From contig JBKPDW010000626.1 of the NCBI GenBank assembly GCA_046728115.1, positions 1-19,072 on the forward strand: a DNA stretch of 19,072 bases, given 5' to 3'. The position numbers and the translations under genes are program-made. The notes below the pieces were generated by a model. The model did not search any database and was not told the DNA's origin. It was given only the letters and a program-made list of their open reading frames with translations. Position 1 is the stretch's first letter; each line of letters starts with the position of its first letter. This document shows positions 1 through 7,823 of this stretch, piece after piece. The stretch is from CAVSWN01 sp046728115. GTDB lineage: Bacteria; Acidobacteriota; Vicinamibacteria; Vicinamibacterales; CAVVIG01.

Positions 1-1514
1 GTGGTCCACAAGGCCATGATGTGAGCGGCGGCCTGCCGAAACTGCGCCAGCCTTGGGTGCAGGCGCGCCTCGGCGACGGACTGTCGAGACCGTCGCGCTC
101 CATCGATCGCGCGCCATCGGCGGATCGTTGCGTCACCCAACTGCACTACGCGCGCAAAGGCGAGATTACGGAAGAGATGGAGTTCATCGCGCTGCGCGAA
201 GGGCTGCCGGCCGAATTCGTCCGCGACGAAGTGGCGCGCGGGCGCGCGATCATCCCGGCGAATATCCGGCACCTCGAGCTCGAGCCGATGATCATCGGCC
301 GCAATTTCCTCGTGAAGATCAACGCGAACATCGGCAACTCGGCCGTGTCGTCGTCGATCGAGGAGGAAGTCGAGAAATTGCGCTGGGCCACCTTGTGGGG
401 TGCCGATACGGTGATGGATCTCTCGACAGGCAAGAGCATCCACGAAACCCGCGAGTGGATCATTCGCAATTCCGCCGTGCCGATCGGCACGGTGCCGATC
501 TATCAGGCGCTGGAGAAAGTCGGCGGGCGCCCCGAAGATCTCACGTGGGAGATCTATCGCGACACGCTCGTCGAGCAGTGCGAACAAGGCGTGGACTACT
601 TCACCGTGCACGCCGGCGTGCTGCTGCGGTACATTCCGATGACCGCCCGCCGCGTGACCGGCATCGTGTCGCGCGGCGGATCGATCCTGGCCAAGTGGTG
701 CCTCGCGCATCACAAGGAGAACTTCACCTACACGCACTTCCGCGAGATCTGCGAAATCATGCGCGCGTACGACGTGTCGTTCTCGCTCGGCGACGGCCTC
801 CGGCCCGGTTCGATTGCCGACGCGAACGACGAGGCGCAGTTCGCCGAACTGCAGACACAAGGCGAACTCACCCGCATCGCGTGGGAGTACGACGTGCAGG
901 TGATGAACGAAGGCCCGGGCCATATCCCCATGCATCTCATCAAGGAGAACATGGAGAAACAGCTCGACTGGTGCGCAGAGGCGCCGTTCTACACGCTCGG
1001 TCCGCTCACGACCGACATCGCGCCAGGCTACGATCACATTACGTCCGCGATCGGCGCCGCCATGATCGGCTGGTACGGCACCGCCATGCTCTGCTACGTG
1101 ACACCGAAAGAGCACCTGGGTCTGCCGAACAAGGACGACGTGAAGGCCGGCGTACTGGCCTACAAAATCGCGGCGCACGCCGCCGACCTGGCCAAGGGTC
1201 ACCCGCGCGCTCGTGAATGGGACGACGCACTGTCAAAGGCGCGGTTCGAGTTCCGGTGGGAAGACCAATTCAACCTGGCGCTCGATCCCGTCACGGCTCG
1301 CGCCTACCACGACGAAACGCTGCCTGCGGAGGGCGCGAAGGTGGCGCACTTCTGTTCGATGTGCGGCCCGAAATTCTGCAGCATGGAGCTGACGCAGCAG
1401 GTACGCGAGTATGCGCAGAAGGGCATGGAAGAGATGTCGCTGGAGTTCAGGAAGAAAGGGGAGATCTACGTCACGGCTGGCAGTACAGAATCCAGCGTTC
1501 AGCGTTCAGATTGA
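1..1514 (+). CDS. thiC: Phosphomethylpyrimidine synthase ThiC (5' end outside window)
   Basis: ThiC is a radical SAM enzyme that rearranges aminoimidazole ribotide into HMP-phosphate, the pyrimidine half of thiamine; it acts in the cytoplasm. The family is recognised from GLPKLRQPWV near the window edge, GEITEEMEFIALRE, NANIGNSAVSSSIEEEVEKL, NEGPGHIPMH, TDIAPGYDHITSAIGAA and the C-terminal CX2CX4C cluster ligand motif (Cys codons at 1353, 1362 and 1377). The frame is open to base 3 with no stop, and the residues before the GTG at 21 (GPQGHD) fit the usual family N-terminal part, so that GTG is an internal valine and the true start lies upstream. The last residues after KGEIYVTAG are encoded by tandem CAGCGTT units and look like a read-through addition. 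A TPP riboswitch, if present, would be outside the window. Identification is very secure; only the start is missing. Confidence 0.97.
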   Translation, partial: GPQGHDVSGGLPKLRQPWVQARLGDGLSRPSRSIDRAPSADRCVTQLHYARKGEITEEMEFIALREGLPAEFVRDEVARGRAIIPANIRHLELEPMIIGRNFLVKINANIGNSAVSSSIEEEVEKLRWATLWGADTVMDLSTGKSIHETREWIIRNSAVPIGTVPIYQALEKVGGRPEDLTWEIYRDTLVEQCEQGVDYFTVHAGVLLRYIPMTARRVTGIVSRGGSILAKWCLAHHKENFTYTHFREICEIMRAYDVSFSLGDGLRPGSIADANDEAQFAELQTQGELTRIAWEYDVQVMNEGPGHIPMHLIKENMEKQLDWCAEAPFYTLGPLTTDIAPGYDHITSAIGAAMIGWYGTAMLCYVTPKEHLGLPNKDDVKAGVLAYKIAAHAADLAKGHPRAREWDDALSKARFEFRWEDQFNLALDPVTARAYHDETLPAEGAKVAHFCSMCGPKFCSMELTQQVREYAQKGMEEMSLEFRKKGEIYVTAGSTESSVQRSD

Positions 1515-1577
1515 TTTCAGATCTGGTCTCTGGAATCGAAATCCACGATCGATCGCTGAAGGTGAAGTCTGAACTGC

Positions 1578-2141
1578 TCAGCGTTCTGCTACGGGCACGA
1601 TCTGGATCAACGTGGGAAATCGTGCCGGCTGGCCACCGGGTTTGGGATTCGGGTAGCCCTTGGACACCTCCGACTCGAAGTCTTTGATCGTCACGCCAGG
1701 CGGAAACGCCATCGTTTCTTCACGGTACTTGCCGACGTCGAATTCGTGCGTGGCCGGGACGTCGTAGACCAACTCGCCTCTCTGCTTTAACACATTCCGG
1801 TAGTAGCTCACCAAATCGACGAACGAGGCGGCGGTGCCGAATATGTAGTACCGCTGACCGCGTCCCGCGTCATACGACGCGATGAACTGCGCGCCCGGAT
1901 AGATTGGGACACCCAGGAATTCCTCCGTCGGAGCTTTTTCGGTCGAGCTCGAAGCCGGTGCCGGCCTTGCGGGCTGGCTCGGCATCGGGCGCGGAAAAGG
2001 TTGCGGGGTTGGCGGTTGCTGTGCTGCGCGAACAGGGAGCGCAAAGAAAGCACAGAGGAAGATAAGCCACAGCGATGCAGCGACACGGAGGAGACACGCC
2101 TCTCTCAGCGTTCGGGTAGCGGCGGGGGCGTTTGTGGGCAT
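1578..2141 (-). CDS. Small secreted protein of unknown function
   Basis: I do not recognise the family. From the ATG at 2141 the product is 187 residues. Residues about 13-40 form a typical Sec signal peptide: an arginine, a long hydrophobic core (SLWLIFLCAFFALPV) and an ARA-type cleavage region (VRAAQ). A Pro/Ser/Ala-rich linker follows (about residues 41-70), then a compact domain opening with FLGVPIYPGAQFIASYDAG and containing YYIFGTAASFVDLVSYYRNVLKQRG, which suggests a small mixed alpha/beta exported domain. In-frame starts exist at 2210 and 2267, but their added residues are Ser/Arg-rich low-complexity sequence from a repeat, so 2141 is preferred. It converges on thiC with a 63-nt gap and diverges from the M20 gene. 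The signal-peptide codons lie in a CACAGAG-type repeat region (see repeat entry). Confidence 0.7.
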   Translation of the reverse strand: MPTNAPAATRTLREACLLRVAASLWLIFLCAFFALPVRAAQQPPTPQPFPRPMPSQPARPAPASSSTEKAPTEEFLGVPIYPGAQFIASYDAGRGQRYYIFGTAASFVDLVSYYRNVLKQRGELVYDVPATHEFDVGKYREETMAFPPGVTIKDFESEVSKGYPNPKPGGQPARFPTLIQIVPVAER

Positions 2142-2208
2142 CGCGACACGGCGAGACGTTTTTCTCGGGGTCTCTGAGCTTCTCTGGCTACTCTTTCTCT
2201 CTGTACTC
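2037..2208. repeat. Imperfect inverted copies of a CACAGAG/CTCTGTG-type low-complexity repeat
   Basis: Plus-strand 2037-2100 is rich in AAAG/CACAGAGG/CACGGAGG words, and 2156-2208 carries the complementary style (CTCTGAGC, CTCTGG, CTCTTTCTCTCTG). The two blocks are imperfect inverted relatives around the start of the secreted-protein gene. Words of this kind (CTCCGTGTC, CTCTGTG) are a familiar degenerate intergenic pattern in several high-GC environmental lineages; that comparison is from memory. Confidence 0.45.
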
Positions 2209-2225
2209 ATAAATCCCTGCGCCGT

Positions 2226-3368
2226 ATGCTCGAAATATACCACCTGCGCGATTTCTGCCACGCTCATCGCGACTGGCTCCTCGAAACGGTCGAGGCGCTC
2301 GTGCGGATCGAGTCTCCATCCGACGACAAGGCCGCTGTGGACCGCTGCGGCGCAGAGCTGTCGACGCGCCTCGAGGCGATCGGCGCGCGCGTGACCCGGT
2401 TACCACAGGTCGAGCGGGGCGATCACGTGCGCGCGGAATTCGGCGCTGGGGGCCAGACGCAGATCCTCTTGCTGGGTCACTTCGACACCGTGTGGCCGGT
2501 GGGAACACTCGAGCGAATGCCCCTGCATCGGGCGAACGGCCGGCTGCACGGCCCAGGCGTCTTCGACATGAAGGCAGGCATCGGTATCGCGATGCTCGCA
2601 ACCCGCGCGCTCTTTGAGACGACGACTCCAATCGCGCGTCGCATCGTCATGCTCTGGACGACGGACGAAGAAGTAGGCAGCGGGACGTCGCGCGCGATCA
2701 TCGAGGACGAGGCGCGCCGCAGCGACGCGGTGCTGGTCCTCGAGCCGTCGTTGCCTGGCGGCGCGGTCAAGACGGCCCGCAAGGGATGCGGCGAGTACGA
2801 AGTTCACGTACGCGGCATCGCGGCGCACGCGGGTGTCGACCCGACCAAAGGCGCCAGCGCGATACACGAACTTGCACATCAGATCCTTCGGCTGCAGCAG
2901 CTCCAGGATCTCGAGCGGGGAATATCAATCAACGTCGGCCAGATATCCGGGGGCACGCGAACGAATGTCGTCGCCGAAGAGGCACGGGCCGTCGTGGACG
3001 TACGCGCTCCGACTGCCGCGGACGCCGTCCGCATCGACGCCGCCCTGCGGACTCTCAAATCTGTCGACCCACGCACAATTTTGACAGTCACTGGTGGCAT
3101 CGACCGGCCCCCGCTCGAACGGAGCGACCGAGTTGTGCGGTTGTACCGGATGGCGCGTGCCGTTGCCGCCGAGCTGGGTCTGCAGCTGGAAGAAGGTGCC
3201 ACGGGTGGCGGCTCGGACGGCAACTTCACCGCTGCACTCGGCGTCTCAACATTAGATGGACTCGGCGCCGTCGGCGACGGCGCCCATGCACTGCACGAAC
3301 ACGTGGAGATTGAGGCGCTTGCCGACCGGGCGACGCTCGTCGCCGGCCTGATCGCGCGCGTAGAATAG
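2226..3368 (+). CDS. M20 family metallopeptidase, glutamate carboxypeptidase (CPG2)-like
   Basis: This is a di-zinc exopeptidase or amidohydrolase of the M20/ArgE/CPG2 superfamily; members remove C-terminal glutamate or hydrolyse N-acyl amino acids. The expected metal and catalytic set is visible: His85 and Asp87 in LGHFDTVWP, bridging Asp114 in GPGVFDMKAG, general base Glu148 with Glu149 in TTDEEVGS, Glu173 in VLEPS, and His357 in ALHEHVE. His201 (IAAHAGVDP) marks the lid/dimerisation domain, about residues 185-295. At 380 residues it is full length. No signal peptide is evident, whereas many CPG2 homologues are exported. The ATG at 2226 is used although no good Shine-Dalgarno precedes it. 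htpX starts 4 nt after the stop, so the two are probably co-transcribed. Exact substrate cannot be read from sequence; folate-type or aminoacyl-glutamate substrates are only analogies. Confidence 0.9.
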   Translation: MLEIYHLRDFCHAHRDWLLETVEALVRIESPSDDKAAVDRCGAELSTRLEAIGARVTRLPQVERGDHVRAEFGAGGQTQILLLGHFDTVWPVGTLERMPLHRANGRLHGPGVFDMKAGIGIAMLATRALFETTTPIARRIVMLWTTDEEVGSGTSRAIIEDEARRSDAVLVLEPSLPGGAVKTARKGCGEYEVHVRGIAAHAGVDPTKGASAIHELAHQILRLQQLQDLERGISINVGQISGGTRTNVVAEEARAVVDVRAPTAADAVRIDAALRTLKSVDPRTILTVTGGIDRPPLERSDRVVRLYRMARAVAAELGLQLEEGATGGGSDGNFTAALGVSTLDGLGAVGDGAHALHEHVEIEALADRATLVAGLIARVE

Positions 3369-3372
3369 GGTT

Positions 3373-4227
3373 ATGTCGAATGTCCTGAAGACGACGCTGT
3401 TGCTCGGTGTCTTGAGCGGAATGCTTCTGGCGGTCGGCCAGCTCGTCGGCGGCGGCCAGGGTCTCGTGTACGGCTTCTTCTTGGCCGTCGTGATGAACTT
3501 CGGATCGTACTGGTTTTCGGACAAGATCGTGCTGCGAATGTACCGGGCCCAGGAAGTCGGCCCGGGGCATCGTCTGCACGAAATTGTCGCGGGCCTGGCT
3601 CAGCGAGCCGGCCTGCCACAGCCTCGCACGTACGTGATTCCGGAGATGTCTCCGAACGCATTTGCAACGGGACGTAACCCACAGCATGCGGCGGTGGCCG
3701 CCACCGAGGGAATCCTGCAGATTCTGGACGACGCCGAGCTCGAAGGCGTCCTCGCTCACGAGCTGGCGCATGTGAAACACCGCGACATTCTGACGAGCTC
3801 GATCGCTGCCACCCTTGCGGCCGCGATCATGATGGTTTCGCGCTTGGCGATGTTCTGGGGCGGCTTCTGGGGCGGCGGTCGAGACAACGATCGGCAGGGT
3901 GCCAATCCGATTGCGCTGCTGGCGATGCTGATTCTGGCTCCGCTCGCGGCGACCCTCATCCAGGCCGCCATCTCGCGATCGCGCGAATACGACGCCGACG
4001 CTGGCGGATCCAAGATCGTGGGCAGCCCGTACGGTCTCGTGAACGCGCTCAAGAAGATCGAAGTCGCGTCGAAGCGTGTTCCGCTGGACGCCAACCCAGC
4101 CACAGCCCACCTGTTCATCGTCAAGCCTTTTACAGGGCGCGGCTTACTCGGGTTATTCAGCACGCACCCGCCCACGGACGCACGCATCGCGGCGCTGTTA
4201 CAGACCCGTAATGAACCAAATGGCTAA
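3373..4227 (+). CDS. htpX: HtpX-type M48 membrane zinc metalloprotease
   Basis: HtpX is an inner-membrane zinc endoprotease that helps degrade misfolded membrane proteins. The 284-residue protein has two N-terminal transmembrane segments (about residues 6-26 and 31-50), the zinc motif HELAH (His129, Glu130, His133), two more hydrophobic segments (about 142-160 and 180-201) and the third zinc ligand Glu205 in SREYDADAGG. The C-terminal FSTHPPTDARIAAL is characteristic of the family. Length matches E. coli HtpX (about 293). The ATG at 3373 lies 4 nt after the M20 stop, implying coupling to it. The adjacent Clp-like unfoldase makes this a small protein-quality-control neighbourhood. No heat-shock operator such as CIRCE is visible upstream. 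Confidence 0.93.
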   Translation: MSNVLKTTLLLGVLSGMLLAVGQLVGGGQGLVYGFFLAVVMNFGSYWFSDKIVLRMYRAQEVGPGHRLHEIVAGLAQRAGLPQPRTYVIPEMSPNAFATGRNPQHAAVAATEGILQILDDAELEGVLAHELAHVKHRDILTSSIAATLAAAIMMVSRLAMFWGGFWGGGRDNDRQGANPIALLAMLILAPLAATLIQAAISRSREYDADAGGSKIVGSPYGLVNALKKIEVASKRVPLDANPATAHLFIVKPFTGRGLLGLFSTHPPTDARIAALLQTRNEPNG

Positions 4228-4335
4228 TCGACGAATCCAGGAAGAATCCTGGCCAGCCCACAAATCAACCCTAGCCACTTGGCCATGAGTGATTAGGATT
4301 CAATGTGGCCGCCGGGCCACATACGCCATGGCGTA
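4224..4335. repeat. Cluster of inverted repeats between htpX and the Clp gene
   Basis: The gap contains several perfect inverted repeats. CCAGGA-AGAA-TCCTGG is a 6-bp stem with a tetraloop at 4237-4252. CTAATC (4224-4229) is mirrored by GATTAG (4291-4296). ATGTGGCC-GCCG-GGCCACAT is an 8-bp stem with a 4-nt loop at 4303-4322. TACGCCATGGCGTA is a perfect 14-bp palindrome at 4322-4335, sharing one base with the preceding hairpin. No U-tract follows, so this is not an ordinary intrinsic terminator. It may be an operator, mRNA processing structure or 5' leader element for the Clp gene. Confidence 0.6.
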
Positions 4336-4360
4336 CGTCTTGCTGCAGGATGTCGCAGAC

Positions 4361-4374
4361 GGAGGCGAACCGTG
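4361..4374 (+). promoter_or_regulatory. Ribosome binding site that decides the Clp start
   Basis: GGAGG at 4361-4365 stands 6 nt before a GTG at 4372. This fixes the start at the GTG rather than the in-frame ATG at 4303, which lies inside the palindromic hairpin and would add 23 Arg-rich residues foreign to Clp N-termini. Confidence 0.8.
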
Positions 4375-6675
4375 CAAGTTGACGACCTCGACATCTCGCC
4401 GAGCAAGGTTGCCGAAACGGCGCAACGCATTGTCGATCGAGCGATCGAAGAAGCCCGCCGCCGCGAACACGCGCTGCTGACCAACGAACACATTTTTCTC
4501 GCGTTCGCTCAGGTCGAATGGGACACGTTCGCCGAAGTGATGCGCGACCTCGAGCTGAATCCGCACACAATTCTGCAGGCTGTCGAAGAACACCTGCACA
4601 TGATGCCGTCGTTTGCCGGCCGCGAAATGCGGGTGTCGCCGGCGACGAAGCTGGTCTTCAAGCTCGCTCTTCATCACGCGAGCCGCGGAGGGCGTCAAAC
4701 GATTGAAGCGGCCGACTTGTTCTCCGCGGTGTTCGAGGAGACGCAGGGCATGGCGGTGACGATCCTGCGCCGGAACGGCATCGAACCCGAAGTGCTGCAA
4801 ACGCGCCTGAGCGCCCGCATACGCGACATGGAGCTTCGCGAGGAGCGGCTGAAGAAGCGGTTCGAGCTGCCGCCCTTTCTGAAGCACTTCGCGACGAATC
4901 TGAACCTGCTGGCCCGCCAGGACAAGGTGCCCCCGGTGTTCGGTCGCGACAAGGAAATCCAGCAGGTGCTGGAGATCCTGTGTCACCGCGAGCGAGCCAA
5001 CTCGGTGATGCTGATCGGCGAGCCCGGCGTCGGCAAGACTGCGATTGTCGAGGGGCTGGCGCGCCGGATCGAATCCGATCCCGAAACCGTTCCCGTGCGG
5101 CTGCGCGACTGCCAGCTGGTCAACCTGCAGATGAACACGATCGTCGCCGGCACGATGCTGCGCGGGATGTTCGAGGATCGGATCCAGAACGTGATTCGCG
5201 AGCTGAAAGAACGGCCGAACCTGATCCTGTTCGTCGACGAGGCGCACACGATGGTCGGCGCCGGCTCGGCGCTCGGCGCGCCGTCGGACGCGGCGAACGT
5301 GCTCAAGTCGGTCCTCGCGCGCGGCGAGATTCGCATGATCGCCGCGACTACCCTCAGCGAATACAAGGAGTACATCCAGGAAGACGAGGCGCTGGCGCGA
5401 CGGTTCCGTTCCGTGATGGTGAGCGAGCCGACGCTGGAGGAGACCCGCCGGATCCTTTACAACCTGCGTCCGCGTCTCGAACGGAACTACTCCGTGCGCC
5501 TGCTCGACGAGGCCATCGACACGGCGCTCGAGCTCGCGCCTCGCTACATGCGGCATCTCCATTTGCCGGACAAGGTCATCGGGTGGCTTGACACGGCGGC
5601 GGTCCGCGCCGAAATCGATCGGCGCTGGGAAGTGAAGACCGACGACGTCGTGACGGTCATCTCCCACGCGGCACAGATTCCCGAAGACATGGTCTATCGC
5701 GACGTGACCGATCGCTTCAAGGACATCGAGGCGGCGCTGCAGAAACGCATCGTCGGTCAGACGAACGCCGTCCGCGCCGTGGCGCAACGTCTGGTTCTCA
5801 ACAAGGGACCGCTGAAGGACGGCTTCGATCGGCCGGACGGCGTGCTGTTGTTCCTGGGCCCGACCGGCGTCGGCAAGACGGAGCTCGCCAAAGCGGTTGC
5901 CGAATTCCTGTTTGGCGACGAAAAGAAAATGGTTCGCGTCGACATGTCCGAGTACCAGGACGGCACGGTCGCCGTCGACAAGTTGATCGGCATGCCCCGC
6001 GGCATCGTCGGCAGCGAGCGCGGCGGGATCCTGACGAACCAGCTGCGCGACAATCCGTACAGCGTCATCCTGCTCGACGAAGTCGAGAAGGCGAGCGGGA
6101 ATCTCCTCAATCTGTTCCTTCAGGCGTTCGACGAAGGCTGGCTGACCGACGGTCGCGGGAAGCGCGTGTATCTGAGCGACTCGGTCGTCATCATGACCTC
6201 GAACCTCGGCTCCGAGCACTTCCGCAAGCTGACGAGCCCGCTCGGGTTCCTCAGTCGAACGATTGGCGTCGACCAGGTCCGCGGCGAGGTTCTGCGCGAG
6301 CTCGAGCGGCGTTTCCCGCCCGAGTTCCGCAATCGAATCGACGAAGTCGTGCTGTTCGCGCCCCTCACGCACGATGAGGTGCGCGAGATTGCCAGGCACT
6401 ACCTGGATCAGGTCAAGCTCGCGCTCGCCAAAGCTGGCAAGACAATGTTTGTCGAAAGCGCCGCGCTGGAGCTGGTTGTCGTGAAGGGTTACAACATGGC
6501 ATTCGGAGCGCGGTTTCTGAAACGCTACATCGACGAGCACATCAAGCTGCCGATCAGTTCTCGTTGGAAGGATGGTGTGCACTTCGACGTTCGCGCGAAA
6601 GACGATGAAATCGTCGTCGAACCGTCGATGTCGATATCGCCCGATGCAGCGATGGCGTTCGGAGACGTCGCGTAA
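4372..6675 (+). CDS. ClpA/ClpC-like double AAA+ unfoldase with atypical pore loops
   Basis: This is a 767-residue Hsp100 protein, expected to form ATP-driven hexamers that thread substrates into ClpP. Domains: Clp_N at about residues 10-150 (AQRIVDRAIEEARRREHALL); D1 with Walker A GEPGVGKT (216-223), Walker B LILFVDEA (284-291) and arginines 343-344; D2 with Walker A GPTGVGKT (496-503), Walker B VILLDEVEKA (565-574), LGF (624-626) where ClpC and ClpA carry the ClpP-docking loop, and sensor-2 GAR (712-714). There is no long ClpB coiled-coil middle domain. Odd points: D1 pore loop 1, usually KYRG, is MLRG (262-265), and the D2 GYVG motif is GIVG (544-547), so both substrate-gripping tyrosines are replaced by aliphatics. 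Classification as a divergent ClpA/ClpC paralogue is confident; ClpP partnership is inferred. Confidence 0.92.
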   Translation: MQVDDLDISPSKVAETAQRIVDRAIEEARRREHALLTNEHIFLAFAQVEWDTFAEVMRDLELNPHTILQAVEEHLHMMPSFAGREMRVSPATKLVFKLALHHASRGGRQTIEAADLFSAVFEETQGMAVTILRRNGIEPEVLQTRLSARIRDMELREERLKKRFELPPFLKHFATNLNLLARQDKVPPVFGRDKEIQQVLEILCHRERANSVMLIGEPGVGKTAIVEGLARRIESDPETVPVRLRDCQLVNLQMNTIVAGTMLRGMFEDRIQNVIRELKERPNLILFVDEAHTMVGAGSALGAPSDAANVLKSVLARGEIRMIAATTLSEYKEYIQEDEALARRFRSVMVSEPTLEETRRILYNLRPRLERNYSVRLLDEAIDTALELAPRYMRHLHLPDKVIGWLDTAAVRAEIDRRWEVKTDDVVTVISHAAQIPEDMVYRDVTDRFKDIEAALQKRIVGQTNAVRAVAQRLVLNKGPLKDGFDRPDGVLLFLGPTGVGKTELAKAVAEFLFGDEKKMVRVDMSEYQDGTVAVDKLIGMPRGIVGSERGGILTNQLRDNPYSVILLDEVEKASGNLLNLFLQAFDEGWLTDGRGKRVYLSDSVVIMTSNLGSEHFRKLTSPLGFLSRTIGVDQVRGEVLRELERRFPPEFRNRIDEVVLFAPLTHDEVREIARHYLDQVKLALAKAGKTMFVESAALELVVVKGYNMAFGARFLKRYIDEHIKLPISSRWKDGVHFDVRAKDDEIVVEPSMSISPDAAMAFGDVA

Positions 6676-6781
6676 CGACGATCAACCCGGGGTTCCGCGG
6701 TTCGACTCCGCTGCTCACCGCAGGGCAGCTGCCGGCCCCTGAGCCTGTCGAGCGGCGAGTTTGCGCGTCGTTGATCGTCGT
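6675..6781. repeat. 12-bp inverted repeat bracketing the convergent gap
   Basis: ACGACGATCAAC (6675-6686) is perfectly inverted as GTTGATCGTCGT (6770-6781), with 83 nt between. The arms lie just inside the ends of the Clp and radical SAM genes, which converge here. The interior carries a TGAGCCTGTCGA word (6740-6751), a motif common in intergenic repeats of many bacteria, and a T-arm-like GCGGTTCGACTCCGC (6697-6711). It might serve as a long-loop bidirectional transcription end or be the remains of an inserted repeat. Confidence 0.5.
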
Positions 6782-6783
6782 GT

Positions 6784-7806
6784 TCACCACGCAAACCCGA
6801 CCTGCTCTGGTTCCTTTATTTCAGGTTCGTTCGCGTCGTGATGCGTGTCTTCGCGGTGCGTGAGACCGTAGCGCTGCTGGAGAACGCGAACCATTCCTTT
6901 CACTTCCTTCCGATACGCATCGGGAGGATATTTCTTCACGTACAGCTTTTCGAAGCGCGGGCGCAATGCGGGAAACTCGCGTTCGATGAACTGCATGAAG
7001 TGCGTGCGCGTGCCGTCCTGCAGATACATCACGTTGCATCCGAGGAACCGCGCCCCGTGATCGGCGATGGCTTTGACCGTGCGTTCCAGCTTGCTGCGGG
7101 AAGATGAGAAGCCGGGAACGATGGGCGCCATCAGCACACCGGCGTTGATGCCGGCGTCGACGAGCGCTCGGACCGCGCGCAGACGCTGCAGCGGATGTGC
7201 GGTGCCTGGTTCGAGGATCCGCCACGCATCTTCGTCGACCGTCGGCACGCTCATGTGGACGGTACAGCCGGCTGCGGCTGTGAGATCGCGGAGCCGGTCT
7301 ATGTCGCGCACCACCATGGGGCCTTTTGTGACGATGCCGATCGGCGTGCGTCCACGAGTGAAGGCGGCGATCGCGCCGCGCGTCAGCTTGTAGTGTCCTT
7401 CAATCGGCTGGTACGGATCGGTCGCCGTGCCGACCGCGACGAGCTCTCGGGTCCACGACGGACGATCGAGCTCCCGCGTGAGCACCTCCACGAGATTGTG
7501 CTTGACGAGAATCACCGATGCGAACTCGTCGTCGGTGTTCATCTCGAACTGAACGTGGTAGCGACGCGCGAAGCAGTAATGACATCCGTGAGTGCAGCCG
7601 CGATAGGCATTCACCGTCCAATTGAAGGGCATCCCTTCCACGCGATTCAACGCCGACTTGCAGGTCACCTCCTGATAGCGCGCCTGGTCCGCGCGGCGAT
7701 CCGACTCCGTCAGCGCCGCGGTTCCACCTTCCTTGACGGTCCGCGCGATGTCGCGGGTCGTGGGCCGCCGCGTTCCCAAATCAAACAACAAGGGGGCCGT
7801 GGACAT
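6784..7806 (-). CDS. Radical SAM protein, SplB/Rv2578c-like
   Basis: The 340-residue protein has a radical SAM [4Fe-4S] motif CX3CX2C at Cys71, Cys75 and Cys78 (YRGCTHGCHYCFAR), preceded by KSALNRVEGMPFNWTVNAYRG, the signature region of the COG1533 (spore photoproduct lyase-related)/Rv2578c family. A TIM-barrel core follows to about residue 290 (GTATDPYQPIEGHYKLTR, GIVTKGPMVVRDIDRL, APIVPGFSSS). True spore photoproduct lyase acts on UV-damaged DNA, but this branch occurs in non-sporulating bacteria and its reaction is not established, so no symbol is given. Single-gene unit with its own promoter, converging on the Clp gene and diverging from the ArgE/DapE-like gene. The ATG at 7806 has only a weak purine-rich upstream stretch (AAAGAGCGA). 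Confidence 0.88.
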   Translation of the reverse strand: MSTAPLLFDLGTRRPTTRDIARTVKEGGTAALTESDRRADQARYQEVTCKSALNRVEGMPFNWTVNAYRGCTHGCHYCFARRYHVQFEMNTDDEFASVILVKHNLVEVLTRELDRPSWTRELVAVGTATDPYQPIEGHYKLTRGAIAAFTRGRTPIGIVTKGPMVVRDIDRLRDLTAAAGCTVHMSVPTVDEDAWRILEPGTAHPLQRLRAVRALVDAGINAGVLMAPIVPGFSSSRSKLERTVKAIADHGARFLGCNVMYLQDGTRTHFMQFIEREFPALRPRFEKLYVKKYPPDAYRKEVKGMVRVLQQRYGLTHREDTHHDANEPEIKEPEQVGFAW

Positions 7807-7823
7807 TCGCTCTTTGTTCGCCT

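Noticed and set aside
21..23. GTG at 21 as the thiC start
   Set aside because: The frame is open to the window edge and the residues before it fit the ThiC N-terminal region, so it is an internal valine codon.
1504..1574. Terminator between thiC and the secreted-protein gene
   Set aside because: GTTCAGA and TCTGAAC are inverted, but the 57-nt loop and absence of a U-tract make this too weak to call.
4303..4371. N-terminal extension of the Clp protein from ATG 4303
   Set aside because: It would translate through the palindromic hairpin into Arg-rich residues; the GTG at 4372 has a good GGAGG at the right distance.
4300..6582. A 760-codon open frame antisense to the Clp gene
   Set aside because: Its product is His/Gln/Arg/Asp-rich without any domain, and it mirrors the strongly conserved Clp frame; high GC codon bias explains the lack of stops.
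6660..6725. Intact tRNA gene around the T-arm-like sequence
   Set aside because: No matching 5' acceptor strand, D-arm or anticodon arm is found at the proper distance; the 5' half would fall inside the Clp gene.
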